Below, in pieces: positions 16,621 to 25,492 of a stretch of DNA of 64,000 bases. Source of the DNA: JARYGU01 sp033795365 (GTDB lineage Bacteria; Pseudomonadota; Alphaproteobacteria; Rhizobiales; Rhizobiaceae); assembly GCA_033795365.1 (NCBI GenBank), contig JARYGU010000012.1, positions 1-64,000 of the forward strand, read 5' to 3'. Within the stretch, counting starts at the first letter, position 1. Every line of letters starts with the position of its first letter. Made by a program: the position numbers and the translations under genes. The notes under the pieces were generated by a model. The model worked only from the letters and a program-made list of their open reading frames with translations. It searched no databases and was not told the origin of the DNA.

Positions 16621-19600
16621 ATGAACATGATCCCCGCATCCGCGGCGGCATCCGCCACCGCGCCGCTTTCACTTGTCCCTTGCACAGACACTCCTGCCGC
16701 CGTCTTCGCCGCGGCGCAGATCCTCCTGCCTCATATCGAGCGCGGCCAGCGCGTCGATGCCGCCATGCTGCGCAGCGCGATGGAGTCTGCCTTCGACGCC
16801 TCCGACGCGACCGGAGCGTGGAGCTGGAAAACGGCCTATGACGCCTGCGAGGCGGCGACCGTGCTTTTCCTGCGCAAATACGGCAAGGCGCTTTTCCGCA
16901 AATCCGCTTCTCCGGCGACGGTTCTGCCGCAGCTCGCCAAGATCGCCGGCCTCCTGCCGATGCATACGCGCCGCTCAGAGGAATCCCAGTCCTTCCAGCA
17001 ATTTTCGACTCCGCTCTCCCTCGGCCTCGCGGCCGTGACGGCGGCGGCGATCACGCCCGCCGACCGCGTGCTGGAGCCGTCAGCCGGCACCGGGCTTCTC
17101 GCCATCCTGGCCGAGATCGCCGGAGGCTCGCTGGTGCTCAACGAACTCGCGGAGACCCGCGCCGGTCTCCTGTCTCTTCTCTTTCCGGCCCTGTCCGTCT
17201 CCCGCTTCGACGCGGCGCAGATCGACGATCATCTCGACACCGGCATTCTGCCATCCGTCGTGCTGATGAACCCACCGTTCTCCGTCATGGCCAATGTTGA
17301 AGGGCGGATGGCAGACGCCGCCTTCCGCCACGTTGCCTCGGCGCTGGCGCGTCTCGCACCCGGCGGCCGTCTCGTCACCATCACCGGCGCGAACTTCGCT
17401 CCCGACGCTTCGGCCTGGGCCGCAGCCTATGGCCGGCTGCAGGAACGCGGCCGCGTCGTCTTCTCCGCCGCGCTCGACGGCTCGGTCTATGCGAAGCACG
17501 GCACGACCTTTCCGACCCGCCTGACCATCATCGACAAGGTGCCGGCGGACGACCCGTCCGTATTCCCGACCGCGCTGGGCGTCGCGACGGGTGTGGCCAC
17601 TTTGCTTGGATGGCTGACCGAGCATCTCCCGCCACGACTGCCAATTGATCCGGCCGTCTCGGCCCCTGTGGTCGCGCCTCGCACCGTCCGCGCCTATGTC
17701 AACCGGGCCGCAAGGGCCGCGCCCGTCGTGGCGCATGCCGAGCCGGAAGGCACTCCGCTCGATTACGAAACCGTTGACTGGAGGCCGGCGGATGCCGGTC
17801 GCCTTTCCGATGCGATCTATGAGGAATACGCCCTCCAGACCGTCCGGATTTCCGGGGCTCAGGCGCATCCGACCCAGCTCGTGCAGTCGGCGGCCATGGC
17901 GAGCGTCGCCCCGCCGAAGCCGAGCTATCGCCCGACGCTGCCGGGGAACGTCCTCGATCTCCTGTCCGACGCGCAGCTCGAAACGGTGATCTATGCCGGC
18001 GAGGCGCATTCGGATTTCCTCGCCGGTGCGTGGACGGTGGACGACACCCTCGACAAGCTGACCGCTGCGTCTGAGGACGCCAAGGGCGCCGTCCGGCTGC
18101 GTCAGGGCTTCATGATCGGCGACGGCACCGGCGTCGGTAAGGGCCGGGAATCGGCTGCGATCATCCTCGATAACTGGCTCCAGGGACGGCGCAAAGCCGT
18201 CTGGATCTCGAAGTCGGACAAGTTGATCGAGGACGCGCAGCGCGACTGGGGCGCGCTCGGCATGGAGCGCCTGCTGGTCTCGCCGTTGTCGCGGTTTCCG
18301 CAGGGCAAGCCGATCACGCTGAGCGAGGGCATCCTATTTTTAACCTATGCCACGCTGCGCTCCGACGACCGCGGAGAGAGGGTTTCGCGGGTCAAGCAAA
18401 TCGTCGAATGGTTGGGCTCCGACTTCGATGGAGTGATCATTTTCGACGAGGCGCATGCCATGCAGAACGCCGCTGGCGGCAAGGGAGAACGCGGTGACGT
18501 CGCCGCCTCGCAGCAGGGCCGCGCCGGCCTGCGCCTTCAGCACGCGCTTCCCAGTGCCCGCGTCGTCTATGTCTCCGCCACCGGCGCGACCACCGTCCAC
18601 AATCTCGCCTATGCGCAGCGGCTCGGCCTGTGGGGCGGCGAGGATTTCCCGTTCGCGACGCGCGCCGAGTTTGTCGAGGCGATCGAGGCCGGCGGCGTGG
18701 CGGCGATGGAGGTGCTCGCCCGCGATCTTCGCGCGCTCGGCCTCTATACCGCCCGCTCGCTCTCCTTCGCCGGCGTCGAATATGAGTTGGTCGAGCATGA
18801 GCTGACGCCCGAGCAGGTTCGCATCTACGATGCCTATGCCGGCGCCTTTGCCATCATCCATGACAATCTGGATGCGGCGATGCAGGCCGCCAATATCACC
18901 GGCGGCGGCGAGGGCGGTTCGGGCACGCTCAACAAGCAGGCGAAATCCGCCGCCCGCTCGGCCTTCGAGTGCGCCAAGCAGCGCTTCTTCGGCCATTTGC
19001 TGACCAGCATGAAGACACCGACCCTGCTTCGCTCGATCGCCGCCGATCTGGAGGCGGGCCATTCGGCCGTCATCCAGATCGTCTCGACCGGCGAGGCGCT
19101 GATGGAACGCCGGCTGGCCGAATTGCCGACCGAGGAGTGGAACGACGTCCGCATCGACATCACGCCGCGCGAATACCTTCTCGACTATCTTGCCCATTCC
19201 TTCCCGGTCCAGCTCTACGAGCCGTTCACGGATTCGGAGAGCAATATGTCGTCGCGCCCGGTCTATCGCGACGGCCAGCCGGTCGAAAGCCGTGAGGCCG
19301 TCGCGCGCCGCGATGCGCTGATCGCCAAGCTCGCCAGCCTGCCGCCGGTTCCCGGCGCGCTCGACCAGCTCGTCCAGCATTTCGGGACGGATATGGTTGC
19401 CGAGGTGACGGGCCGGTCGCGCCGCATCGTCCGCAAGCGCGGCGACAGCGTCACCATCGACCGCCTTGTGGTCGAGACGCGCGCCGGCGCTGCCAATCTG
19501 TCCGAGACGCAAGCCTTCATGGACGACCGGAAGCGTGTCCTCGTCTTCTCGGACGCCGGCGGCACCGGCCGCAGCTACCATGCGGAGAAGTCGGCGAAGA

Positions 19601-20970
19601 ACACGCGGCTCCGCGTCCACTACCTGCTCGAGGCGGGCTGGAAAGCCGACACCGCCATTCAGGGCCTCGGCCGCACGCACCGCACAAACCAGGCGCAGCC
19701 GCCGCTCTTCCGGCCGATCTCGACCAATGTGAAGGCTGAGAAGCGCTTTCTCAGCACCATTGCCCGCCGCCTCGACACGCTGGGCGCGATCACGCGCGGC
19801 CAGCGCCAGACCGGCGGCCAGGGGCTGTTCCGCCCCGAGGACAATCTGGAGAGTCACTACGCCCGCGACGCACTCCGCCAGCTCTATATGCTGCTGGTGC
19901 GCGGCAAGGTCGAAGGCTGCTCGCTCCAGCGCTTCGAGGAAGCCACCGGCCTGAAGCTGATGGACTCGACCGGCATCAAGGACGAGTTGCCGCCGATCAC
20001 GACGTTCCTCAATCGGCTGCTCGCGCTCACCATCGAGCTTCAGGGCATCCTCTTCACGGCCTTCGAACAGCTTCTGACCGCCCGCATCGAGGGCGCGATC
20101 GCGTCGGGCACCTATGACGCGGGGCTGGAGACGCTCCGCGCCGAAAGCTTCGTCGTCGTCGATCGCCAGACGATCTACACCCATCCGCGCACCGGTGCGG
20201 AAACCAGTCTGCTGACGATCAACGAGCGCAGGCGCAACCGTCCTGTGACGCTTGACGCCGCTCTGGCCGAACTCGGCGATCCGCGCGCCAAGCTGCTCGT
20301 CAATGAGCGCTCGGGGCGCGCTGCCGTTCAGATCCCGGCCACCAGCATCATGCTCGACGATGGCGAGATCGAGCGCCGCGTCCGGCTGATCCGGCCGACG
20401 GAGGCCCACAATATCCCGGTGAGGATGATGGGGGAGACCCGTTGGGTCGACGCTGACCGGGAGACCTTCGCCTCGGCATGGAACGCCGAGATTGCCGAGG
20501 TGCCGGAATTCACCGATGCGTCGCTTCACATGGTCACGGGCTTGCTTCTGCCCATCTGGAAGCGGCTGCCGAACGATTCGACGCGCGTCTATCGGCTTCA
20601 GACCGACGAGGGCGAGCGTATCATCGGCCGCAAGGTCTCGCCGGCCTGGGCCGCGAATGCGACCGCGACCGGCGCAGCCGCGATTACGCCGGATGATGCG
20701 TTCACCGCCCTGATGGACGGCCGCACGATCCTCGATCTGGCCGAAGGTCTTCAGCTTCGCCGCGTCCGCGTCATGGGCGCGAACCGGATCGAGCTGTCCG
20801 GCTTCGACGACACGATGCGCGAGCGCCTCACGGCCTACGGCCTGTTCCACGAGATCATCTCATGGAAGCTGCGCATGTTCGTGCCAATCGATGCCAATGG
20901 TCCCGTGGTTCTCGCAAGAGTGCTCGACCGCTGGCCGGTGGAGCGTATCGGCGAGAAGGAGGCAGCGTGA
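16621..20970 (+). CDS. Strawberry-notch-like methylase/helicase
   Basis: This 1449-aa protein joins an N-terminal methyltransferase-like domain to a helicase of the Strawberry notch type. The first has a SAM-binding-like LEPSAGTG (151-158) and NPPF (217-220), as in N6-adenine methylases. The helicase has Walker A GDGTGVGKG (500-508), DEAH (608-611) and the Strawberry notch C-terminal block (FSDAGGTGRSYHAEKSAKN and QGLGRTHRTNQAQ, around 970-1030). Such fusions are frequent in alphaproteobacterial ICEs and plasmids, where they may process or protect transferred DNA; the role is not established. The stop overlaps the next ATG. Confidence 0.9.
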   Translation: MNMIPASAAASATAPLSLVPCTDTPAAVFAAAQILLPHIERGQRVDAAMLRSAMESAFDASDATGAWSWKTAYDACEAATVLFLRKYGKALFRKSASPATVLPQLAKIAGLLPMHTRRSEESQSFQQFSTPLSLGLAAVTAAAITPADRVLEPSAGTGLLAILAEIAGGSLVLNELAETRAGLLSLLFPALSVSRFDAAQIDDHLDTGILPSVVLMNPPFSVMANVEGRMADAAFRHVASALARLAPGGRLVTITGANFAPDASAWAAAYGRLQERGRVVFSAALDGSVYAKHGTTFPTRLTIIDKVPADDPSVFPTALGVATGVATLLGWLTEHLPPRLPIDPAVSAPVVAPRTVRAYVNRAARAAPVVAHAEPEGTPLDYETVDWRPADAGRLSDAIYEEYALQTVRISGAQAHPTQLVQSAAMASVAPPKPSYRPTLPGNVLDLLSDAQLETVIYAGEAHSDFLAGAWTVDDTLDKLTAASEDAKGAVRLRQGFMIGDGTGVGKGRESAAIILDNWLQGRRKAVWISKSDKLIEDAQRDWGALGMERLLVSPLSRFPQGKPITLSEGILFLTYATLRSDDRGERVSRVKQIVEWLGSDFDGVIIFDEAHAMQNAAGGKGERGDVAASQQGRAGLRLQHALPSARVVYVSATGATTVHNLAYAQRLGLWGGEDFPFATRAEFVEAIEAGGVAAMEVLARDLRALGLYTARSLSFAGVEYELVEHELTPEQVRIYDAYAGAFAIIHDNLDAAMQAANITGGGEGGSGTLNKQAKSAARSAFECAKQRFFGHLLTSMKTPTLLRSIAADLEAGHSAVIQIVSTGEALMERRLAELPTEEWNDVRIDITPREYLLDYLAHSFPVQLYEPFTDSESNMSSRPVYRDGQPVESREAVARRDALIAKLASLPPVPGALDQLVQHFGTDMVAEVTGRSRRIVRKRGDSVTIDRLVVETRAGAANLSETQAFMDDRKRVLVFSDAGGTGRSYHAEKSAKNTRLRVHYLLEAGWKADTAIQGLGRTHRTNQAQPPLFRPISTNVKAEKRFLSTIARRLDTLGAITRGQRQTGGQGLFRPEDNLESHYARDALRQLYMLLVRGKVEGCSLQRFEEATGLKLMDSTGIKDELPPITTFLNRLLALTIELQGILFTAFEQLLTARIEGAIASGTYDAGLETLRAESFVVVDRQTIYTHPRTGAETSLLTINERRRNRPVTLDAALAELGDPRAKLLVNERSGRAAVQIPATSIMLDDGEIERRVRLIRPTEAHNIPVRMMGETRWVDADRETFASAWNAEIAEVPEFTDASLHMVTGLLLPIWKRLPNDSTRVYRLQTDEGERIIGRKVSPAWAANATATGAAAITPDDAFTALMDGRTILDLAEGLQLRRVRVMGANRIELSGFDDTMRERLTAYGLFHEIISWKLRMFVPIDANGPVVLARVLDRWPVERIGEKEAA

Positions 20971-22013
20971 TGGCCCGTCACGACGCTTCCGAACTGGCAT
21001 CCCGTCTCGGCCGCAATGCCGAGGCGGTATGCCGCCACTACCTGTCGTCCGGCCACCGCGCCGGACGATACTGGGTGGTCGGCGACGTTCAGAACAGTCC
21101 CGGCCGTTCGATGTTTGTGCGGTTGACCGGGCCGGAATGCGGCAAGGGAGCTGCCGGAAAATGGACCGACGCATCAACGGGGGAACATGGCGATCTGCTC
21201 GACGTCATCCGCGAAGCGCTCGGCCTCATTGACTTCAAGGACGTGGCCGAGGAAGCGCGCCGCTTCCTCGCTCTCCCGCATCACGAACCAGGGAGAACGA
21301 GGATTCCGATCGGCAGGACGTCGAACATCGCTGTCGGTTCGCTCGAAGCGTCGCGGCGGCTTTTCGCCATGTCGCAGCCGATCGGCGGCACACTCGCGGA
21401 AATCTACCTCAACGGGCGGGCGATCACCTCCCTCGCGGGAACCGCCGCACTGCGTTACCATCCGCGGTGCTACTATAAACCCGATGAGCATTCGCCCACC
21501 GAGATCTGGCCGGCGATCGTCGCTTCCGTCACCGATCTTCACGGCGACCAGACCGGCGCACACCGCACCTGGCTCGCTCCGGACGGTTCGGGCAAGGCGC
21601 CGGTCGAGTCACCACGGCGGGCGATGGGCGACCTTCTCGGGCACGCGGTCCGCTTCGGGGTCGCCGGTGAGGTGCTCGCGGCCGGCGAAGGCATCGAGAC
21701 CGTGCTGTCGCCCCGTCAGGTTCTGCCCCACATGCCGATGATGGCGGCGCTCTCCGCTGCTCACCTCGCTGCCGTCCTGTTCCCGGCGACGCTGCGCAGG
21801 CTCTATGTCCTCAGAGATCGCGACCCGGCCGGGGACGGCGCAAGAGACAGCCTGGTCGCCAGAGCAAGGAGCGTCGGGATCGAGGCGATTTCGGTGTCGC
21901 CTACGCGTGAGGACTTCAATGAAGATCTGCGCTGGCGCGGCATCGACGCCCTCCGGACGACCTTGATGGAGCAGCTTCATCCTGATGACGTCCACCGTTT
22001 CGTGGAAGGGTGA
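20970..22013 (+). CDS. Toprim-domain protein (DUF7146-like)
   Basis: This 347-aa protein starts by TGATG overlap with the preceding gene. The N-terminal region (LASRLGRNAEAVCRHYL, RLTGPECGKGAAGKWTDA) resembles the primase-associated zinc or CHC2-like domain of ICE primases. The C-terminal Toprim fold has VLAAGEGIETVLS, with the catalytic Glu, and LYVLRDRDPAGDGA, with the DxD. It probably acts as a primase-like enzyme in replication of transferred single strands, together with the helicase upstream. I see no helicase domain in it. Confidence 0.85.
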   Translation: MARHDASELASRLGRNAEAVCRHYLSSGHRAGRYWVVGDVQNSPGRSMFVRLTGPECGKGAAGKWTDASTGEHGDLLDVIREALGLIDFKDVAEEARRFLALPHHEPGRTRIPIGRTSNIAVGSLEASRRLFAMSQPIGGTLAEIYLNGRAITSLAGTAALRYHPRCYYKPDEHSPTEIWPAIVASVTDLHGDQTGAHRTWLAPDGSGKAPVESPRRAMGDLLGHAVRFGVAGEVLAAGEGIETVLSPRQVLPHMPMMAALSAAHLAAVLFPATLRRLYVLRDRDPAGDGARDSLVARARSVGIEAISVSPTREDFNEDLRWRGIDALRTTLMEQLHPDDVHRFVEG

Positions 22014-22155
22014 GGAGATGGCGGGGACGAGGCGCGGTCGAGGCGTCTCCACCCGCCGTCTCCATTCATCATCGCACGCATCCTTTGAAGTTGGAGAGAG
22101 CGGCGCCCACGGCCTTCTGAGAGGGCGATCGGCCCACAAACGGCCCGGACAGGCA

Positions 22156-22234
22156 ATGGCCGCGTTTGGGCTATTTTCCGCCGGCGGCTGCGCCGCCTTT
22201 GCAGCGCGAAACAAAATAGCCCGAACCCGGCCAT
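22156..22234. repeat. 22-bp imperfect inverted repeat with 35-nt loop
   Basis: The left arm 22156-22177 begins ATGGCCG and ends GGGCTATTTT. The right arm 22213-22234 is its complement with one mismatch and one wobble. The 10-bp inner part GGGCTATTTT/AAAATAGCCC is perfect. The 35-nt loop is GC-rich and has its own hairpin (GGCGGC/GCCGCC). It lies in the 326-bp gap between the Toprim and DUF2493 genes; a terminator, a protein-binding site or a leader RNA is possible. Confidence 0.7.
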
Positions 22235-22239
22235 CGGAG

Positions 22240-22339
22240 CCCTCGCGAGAGCGCGAGGGTGCCAGTCCAGTCCGCCCGTGGGCTTTCGACGCCTGCGAAG
22301 GCCGCGATGGGCGCGGTCTCCAGACAAAGGACGCTTCCG
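22240..22339 (+). promoter_or_regulatory. Structured leader of the DUF2493 gene (class B)
   Basis: CCTCGCG pairs with CGCGAGG around AGAG (22240-22257), resembling the CCCTCGCG/CGCGAGGG stem at 14232. A second stem CCGCG/CGCGG follows near 22303-22317. The Shine-Dalgarno AAAGGA lies just before the ATG at 22340. The arrangement parallels the 14232 leader. Confidence 0.45.
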
Positions 22340-23275
22340 ATGACGAACGAAGACGAAAACTTGAGCTTCGAGCCGAACCACACCTCGTCCCCAACCGATC
22401 ATATCCTCACCGAACTCCAGCTCTATGGCTGGCGGCCATATCAGGACGAACCTGATCCGAGGCCGCTCCCGGAGGGCAACGCCGTCGCCGCCGCTGTCGC
22501 AGATATCTTCGACGCCCTCGTCGCGACGCTCGGCGACACCCGCCTCGAACCCGACCTCGACGAATTGCTCTGGGGGACCGTCAATCTCTTTCACCGCGCC
22601 GCGGGCCGGGTCGAACGCGATCTCGACGACAACGAGCAGGCGCAGCGCCGCCTCCAGCGTGAACAGGACGGCAGCGAGGTGAAGTCGGTCGAGCTGGAGC
22701 GCCTCACGGCAGAAGGTCAGACCCTGATCGAGCGGCGCAACAGCATGGAACTCTTCCGCGACGTCGCCTCCGAAGCTTTCGAGCACCACACCGGCAGCGC
22801 CTGGCGGCCCCGTACCGGCTCGATGGTCAACCATCGCAACCTCACCGCCGCGATGATCGACAGCCGGGATTTCCTCGCCGCGAAGCACCGGGCCGAGACC
22901 GAGGTGATGATGCCCGCCGGTCCCAAGGTTGCCCTGACCGGAGGCGCCGACTTCAACGACCACCGCCTGATCTGGGCAAAGCTCGATCAGGTCCATGCGA
23001 AGCACCCCGACATGGTGCTGATGCACGGCGGCACGCCGAAGGGCGCTGAACTGATCGCCTCCCGCTGGGCAGATAGCCGCAAGGTTGCTCAGGTCGCCTT
23101 CCGGCCCGACTGGACGAAGCACGGCAAGGCCGCGCCCTTCAAGCGCAACGACGCGATGCTCGACGTCCTGCCGGTCGGCGTCCTCGTTTTCCCCGGCACC
23201 GGCATTCAGGAGAATCTTGCGGACAAGGCCCGCAAGCTCGGCATCCCGGTCATGAAGTTCGATGGCGGCGCGTAA
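22340..23275 (+). CDS. DUF2493 (SLOG-like) domain protein
   Basis: This 311-aa protein has a helical N-terminal part and a C-terminal DUF2493 domain (about residues 190-311). The domain starts KVALTGGADFNDHRLIW and includes LMHGGTPKGAELIASRWA and GVLVFPGTGIQENLADKA, a Rossmann-like nucleotide-binding fold of the SLOG superfamily. Members may bind nucleotide-derived ligands. The ATG at 22340 follows AAAGGA. In ICEs it regularly follows the Toprim gene; the ligand and role are unknown. Confidence 0.85.
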   Translation: MTNEDENLSFEPNHTSSPTDHILTELQLYGWRPYQDEPDPRPLPEGNAVAAAVADIFDALVATLGDTRLEPDLDELLWGTVNLFHRAAGRVERDLDDNEQAQRRLQREQDGSEVKSVELERLTAEGQTLIERRNSMELFRDVASEAFEHHTGSAWRPRTGSMVNHRNLTAAMIDSRDFLAAKHRAETEVMMPAGPKVALTGGADFNDHRLIWAKLDQVHAKHPDMVLMHGGTPKGAELIASRWADSRKVAQVAFRPDWTKHGKAAPFKRNDAMLDVLPVGVLVFPGTGIQENLADKARKLGIPVMKFDGGA

Positions 23276-23435
23276 GCGCCGCCTCTGGCTGTTCCAGCCG
23301 CCAATACTTGACTATCGGAGAGGTTGATAGCTCTTATGAAACATCCTTGCAGAACCGGAACAGTAGCATAGTCGCAGGCGGAGCGTATCTACGGGCAGCC
23401 TGTCGTGATCCTCAATCGATCATGTGGAGGCTTCC

Positions 23436-23852
23436 ATGTCGCTCATCCTGCTCGCCATCTCTTTGACGATCGCGTTCTGAATCTTTGCCTACAACCTTGC
23501 GATCTACGCTTTACCGTTCATGGTTGGGCTGTCCGCTGCCCAATATACTTGGGGCGCCGGAGGCGGCATCCTCCTGTCGGGACTGGCCGCCATCGGCGCG
23601 GCGTTGGTTTCGATTGGCCTCGTCATCGCAGTTCTCGGCTTCGCCAGGAATCCGGCTCTGCGGCTGATCGCTCTCGCCGTCTTTGCCGTACCGGCCGTCA
23701 TCGCCGGATATGCACTCGTCCACGGCGTAGCGAAGAACGCCATCGACCCCGGCCTGATGCTCAGTTTGCTTTCCGGCAGCGCCGGGCTGTTCATCGGCAT
23801 CGCGGCAATGGTCAATCTGAATGCCCTCGGCGTGTCCTTGTTTTCACGCTGA
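23436..23852 (+). pseudogene. Small membrane protein gene interrupted by TGA at codon 15
   Basis: ATG at 23436 after GGAGG gives MSLILLAISLTIAF, then TGA (23478-23480), then in the same frame IFAYNLAIYALPFMVGLSAAQ to 23852. The continuation has about four hydrophobic helices, so the intact 138-codon gene encodes an inner-membrane protein. A Trp would fit the stop position in the first helix. ATG at 23520 could restart translation and give 110 aa without the first helix. Function unknown. Confidence 0.7.
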
Positions 23853-24044
23853 TCGGCAGCGAAGTGAAAAACCCGGCGGCTTGCGCCGCCAACCCCGGTT
23901 CCCCCAACAAAAGGCTGTAGCGCCGCCGCTGCGCTTTGCATCCTCCGCCTCCAGTCTGCTTCGCCCGGCCGAGGATGTCGGTCATCGGTGCCAGATCCGC
24001 GGATCGTGGGCAGTCAATGCTAGCTGCGGCCTCCACTTCCTGTA

Positions 24045-24194
24045 GTGGATGCGAACGCAGAAACCGTCGCATGCCTTTTCGCAAATCGTCCGGATCGTGC
24101 CTTCCACCGCCGAAACGGCGACACGGTGCTGTTCCGTGCCTCGGAACCCTATAGCCGCACCATTCTCGTCCCGCCCAGCCTGTCCGGGAGATGA
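24045..24194 (+). other. Possible remnant of a small gene in the 23.9-24.5 kb gap
   Basis: A GTG at 24045 opens a 49-codon frame with a protein-like end (RRNGDTVLFRASEPYSRTIL). No good ribosome-binding site is visible. It lies in the 690-bp stretch between the membrane protein gene and ssb, where no other gene was convincing. It may be the decayed 3' end of an ICE gene. A GGCGGC/GCCGCC hairpin near 23879-23894 could terminate the upstream gene. Confidence 0.25.
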
Positions 24195-24497
24195 CGCGAG
24201 GTGGCCGGAAGGGGAGAAGGTCGGGAGTCGCCCCGAACTGCGCAGGTCCGTGAGCCTGCCTGGTCGCTGTTACCGGTGAGGACGATGGTTCTGCTGCGCG
24301 TCCCCGTATTCGTGCTTTCAAAGGCACCAATCCCTCCGACTGACTGATCCCCTAAGTTCGTTCTGTTTCCTCCAGCAACCCCGGCGGCTCCCAGCCGTGT
24401 TGCCGCGCAAGCGCGGCTGCCCGCCCCACCTGGGGCCTTAGGGGCAAGCTGCCGATAGGTTCGGCAGTTGCGGGAGTCTCCCGACGGCCTTGGCCGG

Positions 24498-24538
24498 GTC
24501 TCGTCGGAGGGATGGTCCCTCCGAGAAGCAACGGAGAC
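24498..24538 (+). promoter_or_regulatory. Leader hairpin of ssb (class B)
   Basis: TCGGAGGGA (24504-24512) pairs with TCCCTCCGA (24516-24524) around TGG. GTCTC (24498-24502) can pair with GAGAC (24534-24538), which contains most of the Shine-Dalgarno GGAG (24533-24536). The GGGATGGTCCC hairpin is the same motif as in the 14308 hairpin. ATG follows at 24544. Confidence 0.55.
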
Positions 24539-24543
24539 TTACA

Positions 24544-24945
24544 ATGCAGAACATCGTCATTCTCGCCGGCAACATCGGTCAGACCCCCGAAACCCGCACC
24601 ACTGAGGGCGGTACCCGGATCACCCACTTCACGCTTGCCACCTCGCGCCCCCGCTACTCGGTCGGCAAGGTTGTCCGGGACGAGAGGGGCTACCGGATCC
24701 AGGATACGGAATGGCACCGCATCACCGCCTTCAACGGCCTCGGCAAGACGATCCAGGAGTATTGCGAGAAGGGCATGAAGGTTCTGGTTCGCGGCCGCAT
24801 CCACTACACGAAGTGGACGGACCAGCAGGGCAACGACCGCTACGGATGCGAGATCATCGCCGAGACGGTCGACTTCCTGAGCCCGGCGAAGCAGACCGAA
24901 AGCGAGGACGGCAAGTTCATCGACGACGATGACATCCCGTTCTGA
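24544..24945 (+). CDS. ssb: Single-stranded DNA-binding protein
   Basis: This 133-aa SSB has the OB-fold opening MQNIVILAGNIGQTPETR, then ITHFTLATSR, WHRITAFNGLGK and VLVRGRIHYTKW. It ends with the acidic tip DDDDIPF, the interaction peptide for replication and repair proteins. It coats the transferred strand and helps establishment in the recipient. The linker is very short compared with chromosomal SSBs. A strong terminator follows. Confidence 0.95.
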   Translation: MQNIVILAGNIGQTPETRTTEGGTRITHFTLATSRPRYSVGKVVRDERGYRIQDTEWHRITAFNGLGKTIQEYCEKGMKVLVRGRIHYTKWTDQQGNDRYGCEIIAETVDFLSPAKQTESEDGKFIDDDDIPF

Positions 24946-24960
24946 GCGGGAACCGCGAAG

Positions 24961-24988
24961 CCCGGCGGCGCAAGCCGCCGGGTTCTTT
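24961..24988 (+). terminator. Rho-independent terminator after ssb
   Basis: CCCGGCGGC (24961-24969) pairs perfectly with GCCGCCGGG (24974-24982) around GCAA, followed by TTCTTT. Confidence 0.9.
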
Positions 24989-25085
24989 CATGGCAGGCCA
25001 TGCGCCGAGACGACCGAATCAGCTATCAAAGGAAAGCTGTTTGCAATGTCGATCAGGCATTTCATGCTGGCGAAGTGAGCCAAGA

Positions 25086-25102
25086 ACGACTAGTTTAGTC
25101 GT
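25086..25102. promoter_or_regulatory. Operator-like palindrome upstream of the XRE gene
   Basis: ACGACTA (25086-25092) and TAGTCGT (25096-25102) are perfect inverted arms around GTT, 43 bp before the XRE-type start codon. Small XRE repressors of ICEs bind such sites to control themselves and the neighbouring antiactivator. The surrounding DNA is AT-rich compared with the rest of the window. Confidence 0.6.
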
Positions 25103-25144
25103 AGTTCTGGAGTGCGCACAGGTCCGAATGGGAGGTGATCATGC

Positions 25145-25393
25145 ATGATCACCGCCCGACAATCACGGGCCGCGCGCGCGTTGCTGGGTTGGACACAGGA
25201 GACGCTCGCTGACAAGGCCCGAGTAGCACTGACCGCACTGAAACGCCTCGAATCCGAAAGCGGTCTCGAAGTGTTCGAATCGACGCGCGATCAGGTGCGC
25301 CGGGCCCTCGAATCGGCCGGGATTGTTCTCCTTTCGACAGACAAGGGCGAAGGAGTTCTGCTCCTGCATGACAGGATCGATTCGTCCCGGTAG
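25145..25393 (+). CDS. XRE-family repressor, QseC-like
   Basis: This 82-aa protein is little more than a helix-turn-helix (ITARQSRAARALLGWTQETLADKARVALTALKRLE) plus a short C-terminal strand region (GIVLLSTDKGEGVLLL). It starts after GGGAGGTG. Its place directly before a DUF2285 protein and a frame-split DUF6499/DUF2285 regulator matches the QseC-QseM-FseA control module of ICEMlSymR7A, in which QseC is a small XRE repressor. The assignment to QseC is by size and context. Confidence 0.75.
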   Translation: MITARQSRAARALLGWTQETLADKARVALTALKRLESESGLEVFESTRDQVRRALESAGIVLLSTDKGEGVLLLHDRIDSSR

Positions 25394-25492
25394 TCACGCC
25401 GGGCACCAAGCTACCAAACCCTTGTCAAAAAAAGGGGCTATCTCCTGAGCGAGATGGTTAACGGACTTAGCGCGCGTGAATATGGTGGCTCG

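Noticed and set aside
18340..20850. An 836-codon minus-strand frame opposite the methylase/helicase
   Set aside because: Same reason: the plus strand has clear motifs in order, the minus frame none.
13855..23480. General reading of TGA as Trp in this genome
   Set aside because: TGA is the normal stop of most genes in the window, often in ATGA overlaps, and Trp is encoded by TGG throughout. Only local read-through or decay remains possible.
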